A stretch of 64,000 bases of DNA from Syngnathus acus (GCF_901709675.1 NC_051101.1:14655416-14719415); one strand, 5' to 3'. Counted from the first letter of the stretch, positions 1-15,006 are shown. Notes: generated by a model not told the origin, from the letters alone. Made by a program: numbers and translations.

Positions 1-222
1 GTTCAATGCGCTGCGCTGCATTCACATTGAAGGGAATGTGAAATGCAGGAGTTTGTCACTCGGTCATCCCTGTTCAATGCGCTGCGCTGCATTCACATTG
101 AAGGGAATGTGAAATGCAGGAGTTTGTCACTCGGTCATCCCTGTTCAATGCGCTGCGCTGCATTCACATTGAAGGGAATGTGAAATGCAGGAGTTTGTCA
201 CTCGGTCATCCCTGTTCAATGC
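1..222. repeat. 71-bp minisatellite, three full copies plus a partial copy
   Basis: Units begin at 1, 72 and 143, and a partial fourth begins at 214. The copies look identical. Each unit contains the inverted repeat TTCACATT / AATGTGAA around a six-base loop. The array touches the window edge, so its true length is unknown. An open frame through it is only a by-product of the repeat. Confidence 0.93.
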
Positions 223-2527
223 TCCCCCGCGCTGGGCCGGCAATTGGACGCATGACGTGCTTTGTTGACACTCACAGCTCTGACAAGTGGCTCCGCCACT
301 CTGTCCAGGCCTTGTCAATCATGCCGCTGTCGTTTTCATCAAAGTGACGAGGAATTGTCAAATTTGAGTGGAGCCGTCAATCTCAGCAGCCAGCGTTACA
401 GGAAGAGAGTGTTAACGGGGCTGTTAAAGCGAGACCGGACCAAGGCTTGGTTCTTCTTTCATTCTGTCAAGAGCTTGCTTTTCATTTGTCTTCTTATCCA
501 CTAGATGTCAGGAAAAGGTCAGAGAAATTCAGCTCGGTCATAAGCTCGCAACGGAAAGGAGATCAAGTCCTAGCTGTGTACACTCCACACAATGGAACTT
601 GAAAGGGAGCAATTGGGTTGAAAGGGAAATGTGCTTTCGGCAGTTTGCAAACATATTTTATTAAAGCTGCGTTAAACGTAGTATATATAATCATATCAAT
701 ATCATTTTCAGTAGTAGTGTACTCGTGTGGTCGCATAATAAGCGGTAAGGAATGTGCAGACAACTGCATGAACTTATTTTCTACAAAGTAGTATTGTGGA
801 ACAGGATGTCCGGACAGGGAGGACATCTTACAAGGACATCTCGAGAGGAACGCGAATAACAACTCGTCATGGTGGTCCAGACCCAACCGCCCGCAACTGA
901 GACCAGACACCTGCGCTGAGCAGCGGATGACCATCGACCAATCACCACACAATATTTTGCACGCTTGAATATTCATATTGTGTTTCTTTAAAACTGGGCA
1001 ACCCGGAAGAATGTGTTGTCTTTGATGGTCACGAAGGCACACGAGTGTTTTGGTGTTAAGGACCCGAGACCCAGGCGCCTGTATTAGTTTGCTTTGTCAG
1101 GATTCAACAATTGGTCAATTCGGCCTAATTGATCGACTGGTCTTCTCTTTGACAGAACGAACTCGCAAAATTGTGTGTGGATTAGGACATAACGACTCAC
1201 GTCTTAAATGTTGATCGTAATTTGGAGTCAGATCAATAACTAAAATCCGTAGCCTAACAGGTTCCATCACCAGACAACAATTTAGGTCTGGGGGAAGCGT
1301 ACAGCCTAGCAATGACGTCCACATTTTGAAAACGTTCAACAATGACTAAAACCAAACGGAATTCATTTGGATTGCAGCACCATTCATGAACACTGACAAA
1401 TCATGTGATGGCAGGTGCAGACAAAGAGCAGCACGTGATCACCCCTGGAGTGGAAGGAAGGAGGGAAAGATCCACGGCGGCCAACATTGATAAAGGATGG
1501 AGAGAGTCAACAAGTGATGAGGACAAGAGATTGGACAACAACTGAGCACGGAAAGGAAGTGTGCACCACTGTGAAGAGGTAGGTCTTCAAGGGCTTATAG
1601 TTAGCCGCTTAAAATTCTTTTGACGTAAGCAGCACGTGCACCTTGTGTTATGTTCCATGGGGAAAAACAAAAGAAAAGAAAAAAAAAAACCGCACTTTGT
1701 TGCACAGAGCGTCATTTTCCGTTTCTTGGCCTCCTTCTCTCTGTGACTACAGGAAGTCTTGTCTGAAAAACACAAACAGCACGTGCCGGTGCTCAGCGTG
1801 GACATTTTGCTAGCGCTGTGTGGTGTGTCTGCATGTGCGTGTGCATGTCAATTCATTGGTATTCCGCTTGCGGCACAGGCTGAAGCTGAAGCAGGTGGAT
1901 TTAAAGTGTCAAGCCTGACCAGGGAGTCCGGCGGGTGCAACGGGGGAGAGAGAGAAACAGAGAGACAGAGAGAGAGAGAGAGAGAGACAGAGAAACAGAG
2001 AGAGAGAGAGAGAGAGAGAAAATCCACAAAGGGCATGAAAAGAGCCAAGTTGTGAAGACAAAGAGACAGCACACGTTGCTTTGAGAATGGATTGTACCCT
2101 GCAAAGGGAGATTCAAGACACTTGTAGCAAAGCTGGCCCAGAACAGAAGTGAGCCACGTTTCACAAACGCCTCCTCATCGGACTTGCCAAATGATGCTTT
2201 TGTGTCCAACTAAACCTGCAGATCGACCAACGGGACACAGACCAATCTGTTTGTGTCAAAGTAAGCGATAATCAAATGTTACATTCTCAGTGACTTGACA
2301 GCATGCTTCGGGAACGTTGGAGAGCACTGGAGATTTTTAATTGCATTCAGCTCCAGTTGCCCCGCTCAAACCACGATAAGCAGATGAAGAGCATTGATCC
2401 AAGCACTCACTATATGACTGACTGACTGACTGACTGAGCTTGCTAGCACTCTCAACTTTCAAGCAGTAATCCCGCCATCATCAGTTGTCCAGGCAACCGC
2501 TTGCACTCACTACTGCCTACTGTTGGT
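223..2527. other. Intergenic DNA, no gene seen
   Basis: No exon-like or conserved coding segment is recognisable on either strand. It contains a GA-rich purine tract at about 1946-2021 (GAGA runs broken by AAACAG) and a short ACTG tetranucleotide run at 2414-2438. Open frames in the GA tract encode low-complexity Arg/Glu or Leu/Ser strings and are not genes. Confidence 0.6.
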
Positions 2528-3366
2528 TAGAGATGCACCGATCCGACTTTTTCAGTTTCGATACCGATACCGATGCCGTGGTTTTGCGTATCGGTCGATA
2601 CCCGATACCGATCCGATATTATGGTTGACTTAACAAGCTACATACCTCTACATGTGGAACAGAAAAGACTAAAGGCAATGGCATCAGGCATGACTACACA
2701 GTTCATTCCTAAGACAAAATGTAACAAGATAAAGCAGATTCATGCAATGAACTATTTATTTGTAACATAAATTGTGCAACAGCAGCAATAAAGTGTATCA
2801 GCATTTAAATTCAAGTAAATTAGGATACAAACTTCTTAAAAAAAAAAAAATACAAATGTTGCAGCTGAAACTGCACTGGGCAAATATAGAAAGGATGATC
2901 AAGCACACAGTAACCAAATATTAAAATAAATAGTAAACATGTAAACATTAGGTGCCGTTCCACATCACTCATGACCTGTTGATGCTAAATGCTCATTTAA
3001 GCAGCAATGAGAAGTGCTCCCTGTAAACAAGCTCCGCTTAGTACTAGTACTATAACTGGCAGTACTACCACCACCCCTGGCAACATTAGCTTTGCGGACA
3101 TTACAAACTGCCGTCGAGCTAGTTGGCGTGTTCAGTTTAAAGTACCTCCACACAGCTGACTCTTTCGTTCGCTCCATGTTTGCGTTTGTTTAGAAAACTC
3201 TCGTGGATGCGGCACACGTGCTGCTGACGTATGACGTAGCCCGCGTCCCAATAGATTAAGGAAAGGATCGGCTCACAGATCGGCTGCATTTTCCGATACC
3301 CGATCCATCAATTTTGTTGATATCGGGGCCGATATCCGATCCAGATATCGGATCGGTGCATCTCTA
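2528..3366 (-). mobile_element. Non-autonomous hAT-type DNA transposon, 839 bp
   Basis: The terminal inverted repeats are TAGAGATGCACCGATCC at the left and its reverse complement ending at 3366. The element is flanked by a perfect 8-bp direct repeat, CTGTTGGT, at 2520-2527 and 3367-3374. An 8-bp duplication is the signature of hAT insertion. Subterminal DNA is rich in CCGATA/TATCGG repeats, as is usual for these elements in fish. The interior has lost the catalytic transposase and keeps only a BED-finger-like piece on the minus strand, so the element's 5' end is the right side. The perfect duplication suggests a fairly recent insertion. Confidence 0.9.
2965..3177 (-). pseudogene. BED-zinc-finger-like remnant of a hAT transposase
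   Basis: This 70-codon open frame lies inside the hAT element. Its start resembles a BED domain: the segment VWRYFKLN is followed by AVCNVRKANVARGGG, as in ZBED proteins and hAT transposases (W-x-F-x ... C-x2-C ... GGT). The second cysteine of the usual C-x2-C pair appears to be Arg, and the His/Cys end of the finger is degraded. No RNase-H-like or dimerisation domain follows. It is best read as the decayed N-terminus of the transposase. Whether it is transcribed is unknown. Confidence 0.6.
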
Positions 3367-3374
3367 CTGTTGGT

Positions 3375-5503
3375 GCTATCAGGTCAGGATAAAAGTGCCT
3401 GCAGGGAGTGCATGCTAATCACCCCTTGCACTTGCACTTAGTATCTGCACATGATCACAGACATCCAGCAATAATAGAATAACACCTCAACGTGCTATTG
3501 GAGGTACACGAAGACATTCGGAAAAGCATCAAGACATATTTCCATCAACTTGCAGCTGCATAATCGACTGAAAACCTGGAGCCCAAAATCAATAAAAGTC
3601 CAAAACAGAATTCAAAGTCACAATGAAATGTGGACGCTCGAGAAAAATGAACAACGCCTTGAGACCGTGACAGCAACACAAGGTGAGTGACAAGAACACA
3701 ACGCAAAGAGTGAACAGAAAGCAGGGACCAGAGACAATGACAAACACCTGGACAAGGCACAGCGAGTGGCCGAGGGAGCAAGGGCCGGGCCGGGCCGGGC
3801 CGGGCCAGAGCAGGTGGAAAAAGGTGCACGGCAACTGGAAGTGATTGGAAAATCAAGCAGATTGACATTGAAACTAGTACAGGTGTCATGTCTCGTCACC
3901 GGCTGCTTTATTATGTCTAGGTTACCATGGTTCTCTGTTGCTTTCTGTCACCCCTCCCCTCCCCTCCCTGCCTGTGTTGCCTCACAATCAATGTAACCGC
4001 AGTCACCTGTCCCTTGTTACCTGTAGTGTATTTAAGTCCTGTCTGCCCTGCACTCCCTGTTGGATCATTGATGTCTTCACGTCTGATGTCTTTTTGGTTC
4101 CTGTCTTTAGCGAGTCTGGTTCTGTTTGCCATCTCGGTCGGTCGGTCGGTCATGCTATTAGAGATCTAGTTCCCGTCCGTTTCCCTTGATGCTTCGTTCC
4201 ACTTCCGTCATTTTCCTCCTTGCAAATAATGTGTGTCCATCCCGCCGCCGCCGCCGCCGCCGCCGCTGTTGTTTTGTTGGAGCTGTCTGAAAATGCTTTC
4301 AGTTGTACAATGTGTTTTATTTCCATGAGTGAGACGCCGTGTGCTTTTCCCCACAGTGTTTCTACTGTGAAGGCATCTGGACACTTTTTGATGTCGAAAT
4401 TCGTTCAATTAAGACGGGCATATTTCAAGTGTGACTCTCATAATACTATGTAAAAACTTCAAGTCTTCTGCACAGCCACAAAAGGAAAATCCGCTCAGGC
4501 AGAGTGACTGTTAGAAAATCGTTCCTGACTTCTTTTTCCCCTTATCTATCTCCATGACAGTAAGGCAAGAGAATGGGATGACACTCGAAGGGGGAGCAGC
4601 ATAGCCAGCGTGCCGGCCCGGCCCGGAGAGGGCGATGGTGACTGGCAGGCCCGACGGCGCAGAGAATAACGGGGAGGCGCAAGACAAGAGCACGCACGAG
4701 TAATCCGTGTCACATCGATGAAGCCGTGTCGGGATCAAGGTCAGCTCGGTGTCCCGTCAGCCGCTCTTTTTCCTCGATCCTTGAACAGCCTCAATAACTC
4801 TTCACACGATGATGTGTCAATGTTTTCTTCTTGGCCTAGAAACATTTCATCCTTCCCTTTTGTTACGGACCCGAAGAAGGACTCAACTACGCCCATGGTA
4901 TTTAAGTAAAGCTGCGAGCGCGTTGTCACGTCACAGAAGTAAGAACTCTGCTTTATTCTCCTTGGTATGCTTTTGAGCAAAGCACACACACACACACTGC
5001 AAATGGACCACTGTTAAGAGTGCGGGGACACCGGCGGATATATACCAGGCCAAGCATATACGTACTATCTTGAAAACAATAGAAAAATTCTTTCCAAACA
5101 GCTGCAAAATATTCACTCGATGCGGGGGGGGGAAAGTGGCAGAAAGAAGAGAGAATTTTCAACAGAAGATCATGCCTGTAAGTGAGATGACTTTAGTTCC
5201 TCAAAATCCTCCACCATTTGGCCCCTTAACACATACGAACATCCTGTTCTCTGTCAAAAAGCCTTGATGATAAGCAAAGTGAGCTGGAGCTGTGCAGCGC
5301 TTGCTCGCTTGCTTATCTGGCTCTGGGAATGCAAAGGATCCAGCCCTTCTATTGGGTCTTTTGCAACTTCTTCCAGCACGGATGAAGTGACTGTGCGGTG
5401 GGGAGTCTCTGCATATCTGCAATTTGCTAGGCAGTGCCTGGGCGGGAGCGCGACACCAATCCGTTTGCAGCTACCGAGAGGAGCTTAGGACGTAAAGACG
5501 GGC
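3375..5503. other. Intergenic DNA, no gene seen
   Basis: Nothing coding is recognised. It contains a GGGCC run at 3782-3806 (G-rich, could form a quadruplex), a GGTC run near 4136-4150, a CCG trinucleotide run at 4241-4267 and a short CA run near 4983. Short open frames here have no resemblance I can name. Confidence 0.55.
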
Positions 5504-5769
5504 GGCCATCGTTGCCCTCGGTGGCCATCGTTGCCCTCGGTGGCCATCGTTGCCCTCGGTGGCCATCGTTGCCCTCGGTGGCCATCGTTGCCCTCGGTGG
5601 CCATCGTTGCCCTCGCTGGCCATCGTTGCCCTCGCTGGCCATCGTTGCCCTCGCTGGCCATCGTTGCCCTCGCTGGCCATCGTTGCCCTCGCTGGCCATC
5701 GTTGCCCTCGCTGGCCATCGTTGCCCTCGCTGGCCATCGTTGCCCTCGCTGGCCATCGTTGCCCTCGCT
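5504..5769. repeat. 19-bp minisatellite, 14 copies in two variant blocks
   Basis: The unit is ggccatcgttgccctcggt. The first five copies (5504-5598) end in GGT and the next nine (5599-5769) end in GCT, so one G-to-C variant spread through the right block. As 19 is not a multiple of three, each frame cycles through all three phases and repeats every 19 codons. The unit has no stop in any phase, so long open frames appear on both strands. This is not evidence of a gene. Confidence 0.95.
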
Positions 5770-7094
5770 GGCCCTGGCCTTCCCACTCTGGATCCTTCTC
5801 CTTAAAGCAACTGTCTGGCATGCTGAATGAAATGTGCGCATTCTTGATGTGGTGTCATTCAAATGCGTGTGCGCACTCGCCCGCCCGCTGCCGAGTCCAA
5901 ATTGCCCTCTGTGCTGCATTCACCTCCGCCTCCTCATTCATCTGGGTTTGAGGAGAAAGGCCATTTTGCTTACGTGCGCGCGCCCAAAGCAGAGAGGAGG
6001 AAGGCCGAGTGTTCGCACAATAGGGGGAACACAAAAGCATCGGTTTGGCGCCGCATCGGATTTGACCGTCGGCCAGCGAGAAGGTGACACAAACGCTAAG
6101 ACCGAACGGGCAGAGAAAGCAAGTGGCAGGGAACGGAGAGAAAAAGCTTTTCAAGGAGATGACTTCATCAATAGCATCTTAAGGAGAGCCACAAAGTTGG
6201 CTGGCTGGCTAGCCAGCTAGCTAGCTAGGGGGCTGACATGCAGCGTGCAACACCACAAGGTCAGCATCCATGGCACACACAGTAAAGGAAGAATAAAGAG
6301 CGTCACTGGCATTAGAGAGCTTCCCCGACACACACACAGACAGCTAGGAGGTCAATGGGATTTTTCTGAAGCTCACATTTTGGAGCCAATAAATGCAATA
6401 ATGATCAGACATATGAAGCAGGCCTCCCTCACGTTGATCACCTACAAAGACGGACGCACGCGGCCACCGCCGAGGCCTGAATGATTGCCCTAACCGAGAG
6501 CCGTGTGTAAAACGGCAAACCTTTTTTTGTGGGCGTGTCTGGAAACCAGCTAGGCAGGCGTTAAATGTGATTCTTACATTTGGACAGGATGCAAAGATAG
6601 TAAGCTGCCACGGTTGATGCTTAATGAAACGTGCGGATTCTTCAAGCAGGACTTGAAGTTGGCTGCTCGCTCATCAGGACGGGAAAAGCACCGTTCAAAA
6701 AGTGGCGACAAGCGAGTGGGACAACATGGACAGGAAGGCACGTGGAGATAAGTGTGCAAGGCCTTGTTTAGGAACACGCAGTCCCCATCCTCCTCCGCTC
6801 TAATGGCGTCGTTATCATTGCAATTGCCGCAGGAGCTCGCTGCTCTTTGATGAACTCATAGTTGAAGTGAGCTAAATAGAAGCTAAGCTCTGTTCTGCTC
6901 TGCTCTGCTCAGCTCAGCTGCCCACTTCTTTAAAACGATGACATTTTGTGCTTTTCTTTTCTGCCTGCTATTCTGTCACTCAATGTGTGCAAGCCATTTC
7001 TCACCTCTGCCACACCACTGTCCACAGGAAGTAGATGCATTTTTTCTCGACCTCTTTATCTCTCCTGGAAACAGGGCAAGATGGGATTTCCGAA
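5770..7094. other. Intergenic DNA, no gene seen
   Basis: No coding exon is recognised. Overlapping open frames on both strands at 5830-6220 spill out of the minisatellite and show no family resemblance. Small GCTA/GGCT runs occur near 6200 and TCTGC runs near 6895. Confidence 0.5.
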
Positions 7095-7356
7095 CTTTCC
7101 ATCCATCCATTATCTGAAGCGCTTCTCCTCCCTCTGGAGATGGAGCCTATCCCGCCAGTCACCCTGTCGCCAGCCAACGGCAGGGCACATAAAGACAAAC
7201 AAGCAGCTACAGTCACAGCTCAATGGGCCCACCCTGCTGCATGTTTTGGGAATGCGGACGGGAGGAAAGCGGAACACCCAGAGGAAACCCGCGCTGGCAC
7301 GCAGAGAACATGAAAAGTCCACACAGGAAGGCCGGACGGCGCGCACTTCCATGTAA
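7095..7356. mobile_element. Interspersed repeat resembling a fish LINE 3' tail
   Basis: It begins with CCATCCATCCATTATCTGAA and continues with blocks typical of a very common teleost repeat: GGAGCCTATCCC, GTCGCCAGCC, GGGCACATAAAGACAAAC, CATGTTTTGGGAATGCGG, and a block resembling GAACATGAAAAGTCCACACA near 7310. I recognise the family from memory but am unsure of its class (L2/CR1-type tail or a SINE built on one). Pieces of it also occur at 15007-15060 and 51036-51245. Confidence 0.75.
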
Positions 7357-8851
7357 AGATTGAAAAGGAAACGCCTTGGTGTTTGTGGCCTTGCGTCATG
7401 CATTCACGAACCCAAAACGTTGCTCACTTGTCGCGCTCGTCTTCAAACAGCCACGCTCGGAGCTTGGAGTTTGGTCTGCGTCCGCCACGTGACCGCTGAG
7501 AATGTCCAAATTGGCTTTACCTCTACCAACTCTTAACAGCGCCAGCAGCCTGCCTGGAGCCAGCAGAAGCAGCGATGAACGTCGCCTCTCAAACGTCCTG
7601 CTATCATGTCAGATAGTTTAGCATCCCCGTATTGGGACATGTTTATGCATGGCAAAATGGTTTTGTAGATAAAGACAACGTTGGGCGGGTGGCTTTGATT
7701 TGGGCCGACCAACTCCAAAATGGACGCTTTTGCCCGGAGGAGGTGGGCTTTGTTCCAATCCTCCACAGGAAGCCAGCGAGACTTAGTGGGCAACGGTCGG
7801 ACAAGAATGAGCCAACGTGTCAAACTCAAAGCTTCCCCTGGTGGAACAATTGAAGGAAGGCCTGGTTCACATCCCTCTCACGAGTCTCGTGGCTTGATTG
7901 TTTTTTTTTTTTCTTTCTTCCCAAAACAATCCAACAAAATGTACAAAACGATATTAGTGTAAAGGTACAATGAAAGTGACACAAAATGAAGTGAGGGATG
8001 TTTGTATTTTTCAATTCGCCTGTTTGAGGTGGCTGCTGGCCAGCTCCATTAAGCCTGAAAGCCTATACAACGTCAGAGATAGCAGCATCTTTTCAAAATG
8101 GAAGGACAAATTGTGAATGACACCAACGAAGGGACTCTCGTTTGATGGCAACGTAATGTGATTGCGTTTGAGCGCCATGTAAAAAGGTTACGTCATATTC
8201 TTGTTTGAATATTGTGCGCTACTCACGCAGTTGCCGTTACAAAAGAACCGATTATCATAAATAGTATGCATCTGGCACACCATTTCTATTTGGTCACAGG
8301 GGCAGGCCATGGAGAATTGGAGAAATGCTAGGCTTGGATGACCCCAAACACAAGGAGACAAGGAGCATGGTTCAGTAGGACAGAAATAACTTTGGACAAC
8401 TTCGACAAGGCTTCAAAGGACGAGGCGTTACGCTCGTAAAAGATGCGACGACAAGCTCAACAGAAGCCGTCGGCCCAGCGCTGTTCTGCGCTCGTCGGAT
8501 CCGAAAGATCCGCACTGCAATTCGAGCCACGGACGAGCACCGGTTCCATTTTCGACTCAAGATGCGATGACTCGGTGAAGAGCTTGGCCTCTTGATGAAT
8601 CTTGTCAAATCAAAGCTGCGTGAATGTTTTAGCGGAGGGAGGGAAAGAAAACCAAATGACCATCCTTCAATGTGGCCGCTTCCAAAGAAATGGCTTCGTT
8701 GCAGCTAGCGCAGTGTGTACGCATGTCAAGAAAAGTACCGGCAAGGTAGACAACACAGCCTGACGGAAGGAAGCCTCGCCAAATATCAAAATGAAACAAA
8801 TATCCTTGGCAGATTACAAGAGGCACATACTGGATGTTGATCAAATATAGA
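7357..8851. other. Intergenic DNA, no gene seen
   Basis: I see no exon, repeat or RNA gene that I can name in this stretch. It lies downstream of the LRATD2 poly(A) candidate. Confidence 0.5.
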
Positions 8852-8857
8852 TTTATT
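8852..8857 (-). terminator. Candidate poly(A) signal of LRATD2
   Basis: TTTATT on the plus strand reads AATAAA on the minus strand, about 830 bp past the LRATD2 stop. It would give a 3' UTR of roughly 0.85 kb. No transcript evidence is available and other signals are possible. Confidence 0.4.
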
Positions 8858-9684
8858 TTCAGCTTTCTTCATACAAACAGGATTGGAATCAAAAGTCAAA
8901 GTGCTAAGTCATGGCTGCAAACAGTGTCTGTCGAGCCATACTCGTAGCCAAAGAGCAGTTCAAGCTGTGTGCCATGATTGGCTAGAAACAATGAGGAGAT
9001 AGAATTCTTCACACCTTTGCCGGCCGGATCAAACCAAAGTTCACAGGAATGAGCACGTTTCGCTGTAGAATGTTTAAGAATGAAAAGGAAAGCAATCTTT
9101 TGTGACAACCCGTTCCACACAAATACAATTCATAGTGTAGGCTCAAACTAACAGCACTCCCCAAACAAACTGCCGCACATATTTAAAGTCATTACTTTCT
9201 ATGCCTCCAAAATGGTGGGCTTGCAACGAACGACGCTATAGCTCATGGATCATGTGTTGTCTTGCAAATGTTCTTCATCCTGGACCTTTGAATGCTTTTC
9301 ATTTGTTTCTTTTCTTCGCCTTTGTTTTCACGATTTAGATATTGAAAACTTTGAAAAAGTTACAAAAAATAGACACTGTATGGCACAACTCGATAAAAGA
9401 GGAGAGGTTTTTTTTGGAGTGATCCATCACGAAGCTACAAAGAGAGAAAAATAGAAGTGTGTGATATTGACGCTGGCTTTTTGAGTGATCCGTCATGAGA
9501 AATCGAAGTGCGTGCTATTGATGCTGGCTTTTTTGCAGGTGCTTCTGTGGCTTACAAAAGTCAAATGGAATCTTCTTGTGTACCTTTCTGTCTGAGGAGG
9601 TGAACGCAAACGATTGTGACTCCACCTGTTGTGTGTGTGCGCGTGTGTTGTCAACCAATAGAAATGGCAAGGAAAGCGCTTGCT

Positions 9685-12152
<2,468 letters not shown>

Positions 12153-12158
12153 TTTATT
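12153..12158 (-). terminator. Candidate poly(A) signal of NSMCE2
   Basis: AATAAA on the minus strand, about 200 bp after the stop codon. A second AATAAA-like string overlaps the stop region itself. Confidence 0.55.
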
Positions 12159-12356
12159 ACAATTCAATCACATAAATAAAAGGTATTGCAGGAATAAAAA
12201 GTCACTTGAACAAAACAAATGACCCCAAACACAAACATTGGTGCATTTCTGGTCAGAACAATGTCAAATATACGAGCAACTTGTCAAAGAAGAAAATAAC
12301 AAACACACATAGCTATGTGGTCAATGTTGCCAATTCAAGTGTGGAGGTTTTTTATT

Positions 12357-12588
12357 TTATTTGCTGATGTTCTTTCTCTTCTGGTCTGTGATCTGTCTCT
12401 TCAGCGTGTGGTCAGGAACCAAGTCTGACTCGTTGACGTCTTTGTTTCCGCAACCCACCACAGGACAACTGAAGGGCAGATACCAAAATGAATGATACCG
12501 AGGATGTGGTAGGAGCATAAGAGTGAGACGACATGGAGTGATCATGACACCACACCTCCATTTCAACATGACACCAGTGACATCATCA

Positions 12589-12628
<40 letters not shown>

Positions 12629-14235
12629 TCACCGGCACTTTTTCTTTTGATGACGTCTCGTTCCAATGAGGATTTTGATAGGTTTCTCCTCGTAGTGATG
12701 GTTACACTTCTTATTCTTCACAGGGTTGATCATGTCTTCCTGGATGAGATGCACAAACAGCACGTTTAACATGGGCACACCTGGCTGCGGTTTGTACATT
12801 TCCTCAAGTGCTGTCAATAGGAGACAATTCTCAGTTCGTTGCAGATGCTCGTTGTCTCGTCGGGTAGGCTACCTGGGTGAGAGGGCAGGTGAAGTTGACT
12901 TGGGTCTGCGTTATAGCCAGGTCCTCATCGAGCTCCTCCGTGTTCCTTGACTCTTGGCTGACTAAAAAGAGAACATTGGCGGGCGAAAGGCAACTTTATC
13001 GGCCAAAGAATGAAGTCATCATGTCCCACCTCACCCGTCACGATGTGACAATGTCTCTTATAATGGCTAAGCGCTTTTGTCATATGCTCGCTTTCCTCTG
13101 AACTCGCGCAATGTAGTATTTCAAGACATTGATTTCCGATTGGAGCACTTTTGTCAACCTACAGCATTCTTATCTTTTGGCCACTCAAACAACGTGCCGA
13201 TTGCAATGCGGCTCGGCAACGCTAATAGAGCTTGCGCTGCCGCAACACCGACTCGGATTCATATTCTAGGATGTCCATTTGTGCGCACGCGCAAAAAGCT
13301 GCGTGATGCCGTCGTGACAATTTAAAGGACCCCGCTGTCTTTGTTCATAGTTATCATACAACGCCCTGGATAGTGTGTTGTTTGAAGGTTAATAATTGAC
13401 CGTAATATCGCCGCTTCGTTTGATTCGCATGCCTGTGTGATCGCATTCAGCGTTGGTTTCATTTTACATGTCGGTTTTGCGTGGACTCGTGACAAATAAA
13501 TAGCTTTTAGTAAGAACGTGTTGGCTCTTGTGGTTGTCTAGCGCCCTAGCGAACGGAAGAGATGACAACACGTCAAGTTCACCTGACTCGTACGTAGCGA
13601 TAACACAACACGTTCTTTTTTTTTTAATGACGATCATCGCACCAAGCCTTTTGCAAACCATCAGATGATTCAATGAATTGAAAACCAATTTCAACATATC
13701 GATTGATGATTTGAGTTTTAGCAAGCATTTCTCTACCTTGGGTGTGAGAGCTCGAGCTCTGGATGCTTTCCTTGAATGCAATTATTTTCTGGTGAGTCTG
13801 CAGGTCTGCGTCAGATAGGCAACGAATTGTTTCTGTGAACTTCTCCTTCACTCTGGACGAGATGCTAGACAAGGCATCTTGTTGTTGTGCAGTCACCTGC
13901 AGAAAGAATACATTGCTACATACATTTGAATCAGGCAAAAGTTGATTTTCCAAACGAGTTGAAATCAACCGAATGAGCATTACCACCTCCGCTGTGACTC
14001 GTTGCACAGTGTCAACAAAGCAGTCGATTTCTCGGTCCAGCTTGGCACATTCCAACATGAGATTCTCCATCTCGCCGATGCCAGAGTTTCCCCGTCCTCC
14101 ATCTGCGCACCAGACACATGAAGTCGACATAATCATTCAGTTAGATAAGAAACATGGTTGTACACTTGTTTTTGGATCGATTGGAGCAGGCCGGTTAGCA
14201 CATACATGTTTAATTGTTAGGGGTATAAGTGTGTG

Positions 14236-14277
<42 letters not shown>

Positions 14278-14566
14278 CCACAAGAACGTCCGGCCGTTTT
14301 CCGAACCGAGGATGACAAGTTTTTTGATAAAGGATGGTCTCAACAAGTGGGTTTCTATTTCGTTTTGTAACTGCTTACGGAAGCAATGGAATATTTAACG
14401 ACTAATGACATTTGAAAGGAGTGAAGAGAAGACCCTGGTTATTACCCTGGTCCTCTATCAAGTCCAAAGCCACGGAGGTGACGATGTCCATTCCCGTGGC
14501 GAGGTCGGCCTGACACTCCGTCAGACTGGCCACAGTGCTGTGCACGGCGCTCAGACTTTGATACAT
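12357..14566 (-). CDS. NSMCE2: E3 SUMO-protein ligase NSE2 (SMC5/6 complex subunit)
   Basis: Six coding exons, in transcript order: 14446-14566, 13987-14102, 13737-13896, 12873-12961, 12633-12739, 12357-12468. They total 705 nt, giving 234 residues (human 247), and every junction is GT-AG with matching phase. The N-terminal helical part includes GMDIVTSVALDLIEDQ, like human GMDTASSVALDLVESQ. The C-terminal SP-RING is split over three exons: FTCPLTQ, then EDMINPVKNKKCNHHYEE, then CPVVGCGNKDV. The zinc-site residues C-x-H and C-x4-C are kept. NSE2 docks on SMC5 and SUMOylates proteins during DNA repair and replication. The start ATG at 14566 is the first Met in frame with the conserved region; the few upstream codons are open but lack an ATG. 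WASHC5 ends 760 bp upstream on the same strand. Confidence 0.95.
12589..12628. repeat. AATC tetranucleotide repeat at an NSMCE2 splice donor
   Basis: About ten AATC units. On the gene strand the donor GTGAGA at 12632-12627 runs directly into TTGA units, so the intron starts with the repeat. Confidence 0.93.
14238..14273. repeat. GA dinucleotide repeat in NSMCE2 intron 1
   Basis: About 17 GA units lie in the intron between the first two coding exons. The gene strand reads TC. Confidence 0.95.
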
Positions 14567-14966
14567 GCTAGCGAGCGACGCTCCGATAAGACACAAAATG
14601 CTCGCAGCGGGTTCGCTGACACTAACTGAACACGCAATTTGGAAGTAGGAACAAGTGGGATGACTTCATCGGTACAGGATCCCGGTTCCTGGATCAAACC
14701 TGGCGGGCGGCAAAGCGTTCGCTCGTTCACGGCAGAGCAGGATGTTGAACTTCCGGCTTCCGTTTTGTCTTTTCAAAGTAATGCCCCCACTGCTCTTTTA
14801 AGAACATGGAGTATGGCATACTCAAAACAAACAAAACAAACAAATTATTGCAAGATTTACATTGAGTTTGTAGCAAACTTAATCGAACTTCAGAAGATAA
14901 ACAGGATAAAATAACACAGACTTCAAGGCTACTCCTTGTTAATGGCATTGATTTTTGTAATGACAC

Positions 14967-14972
14967 ATTTAT
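14967..14972 (-). terminator. Candidate poly(A) signal of WASHC5
   Basis: AATAAA on the minus strand, about 355 bp past the WASHC5 stop and upstream of NSMCE2. The 14567-15325 interval holds no other recognised gene. Confidence 0.45.
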
Positions 14973-15006
14973 TAGAAGTTGGTTTTTTTGAAAAGTGCCT
15001 ACTGCC

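Noticed and set aside
5427-5951. Six long open frames of 99-144 codons around 5.5-5.9 kb
   Set aside because: They come from the stop-free 19-bp minisatellite; no start, splice or conservation evidence.
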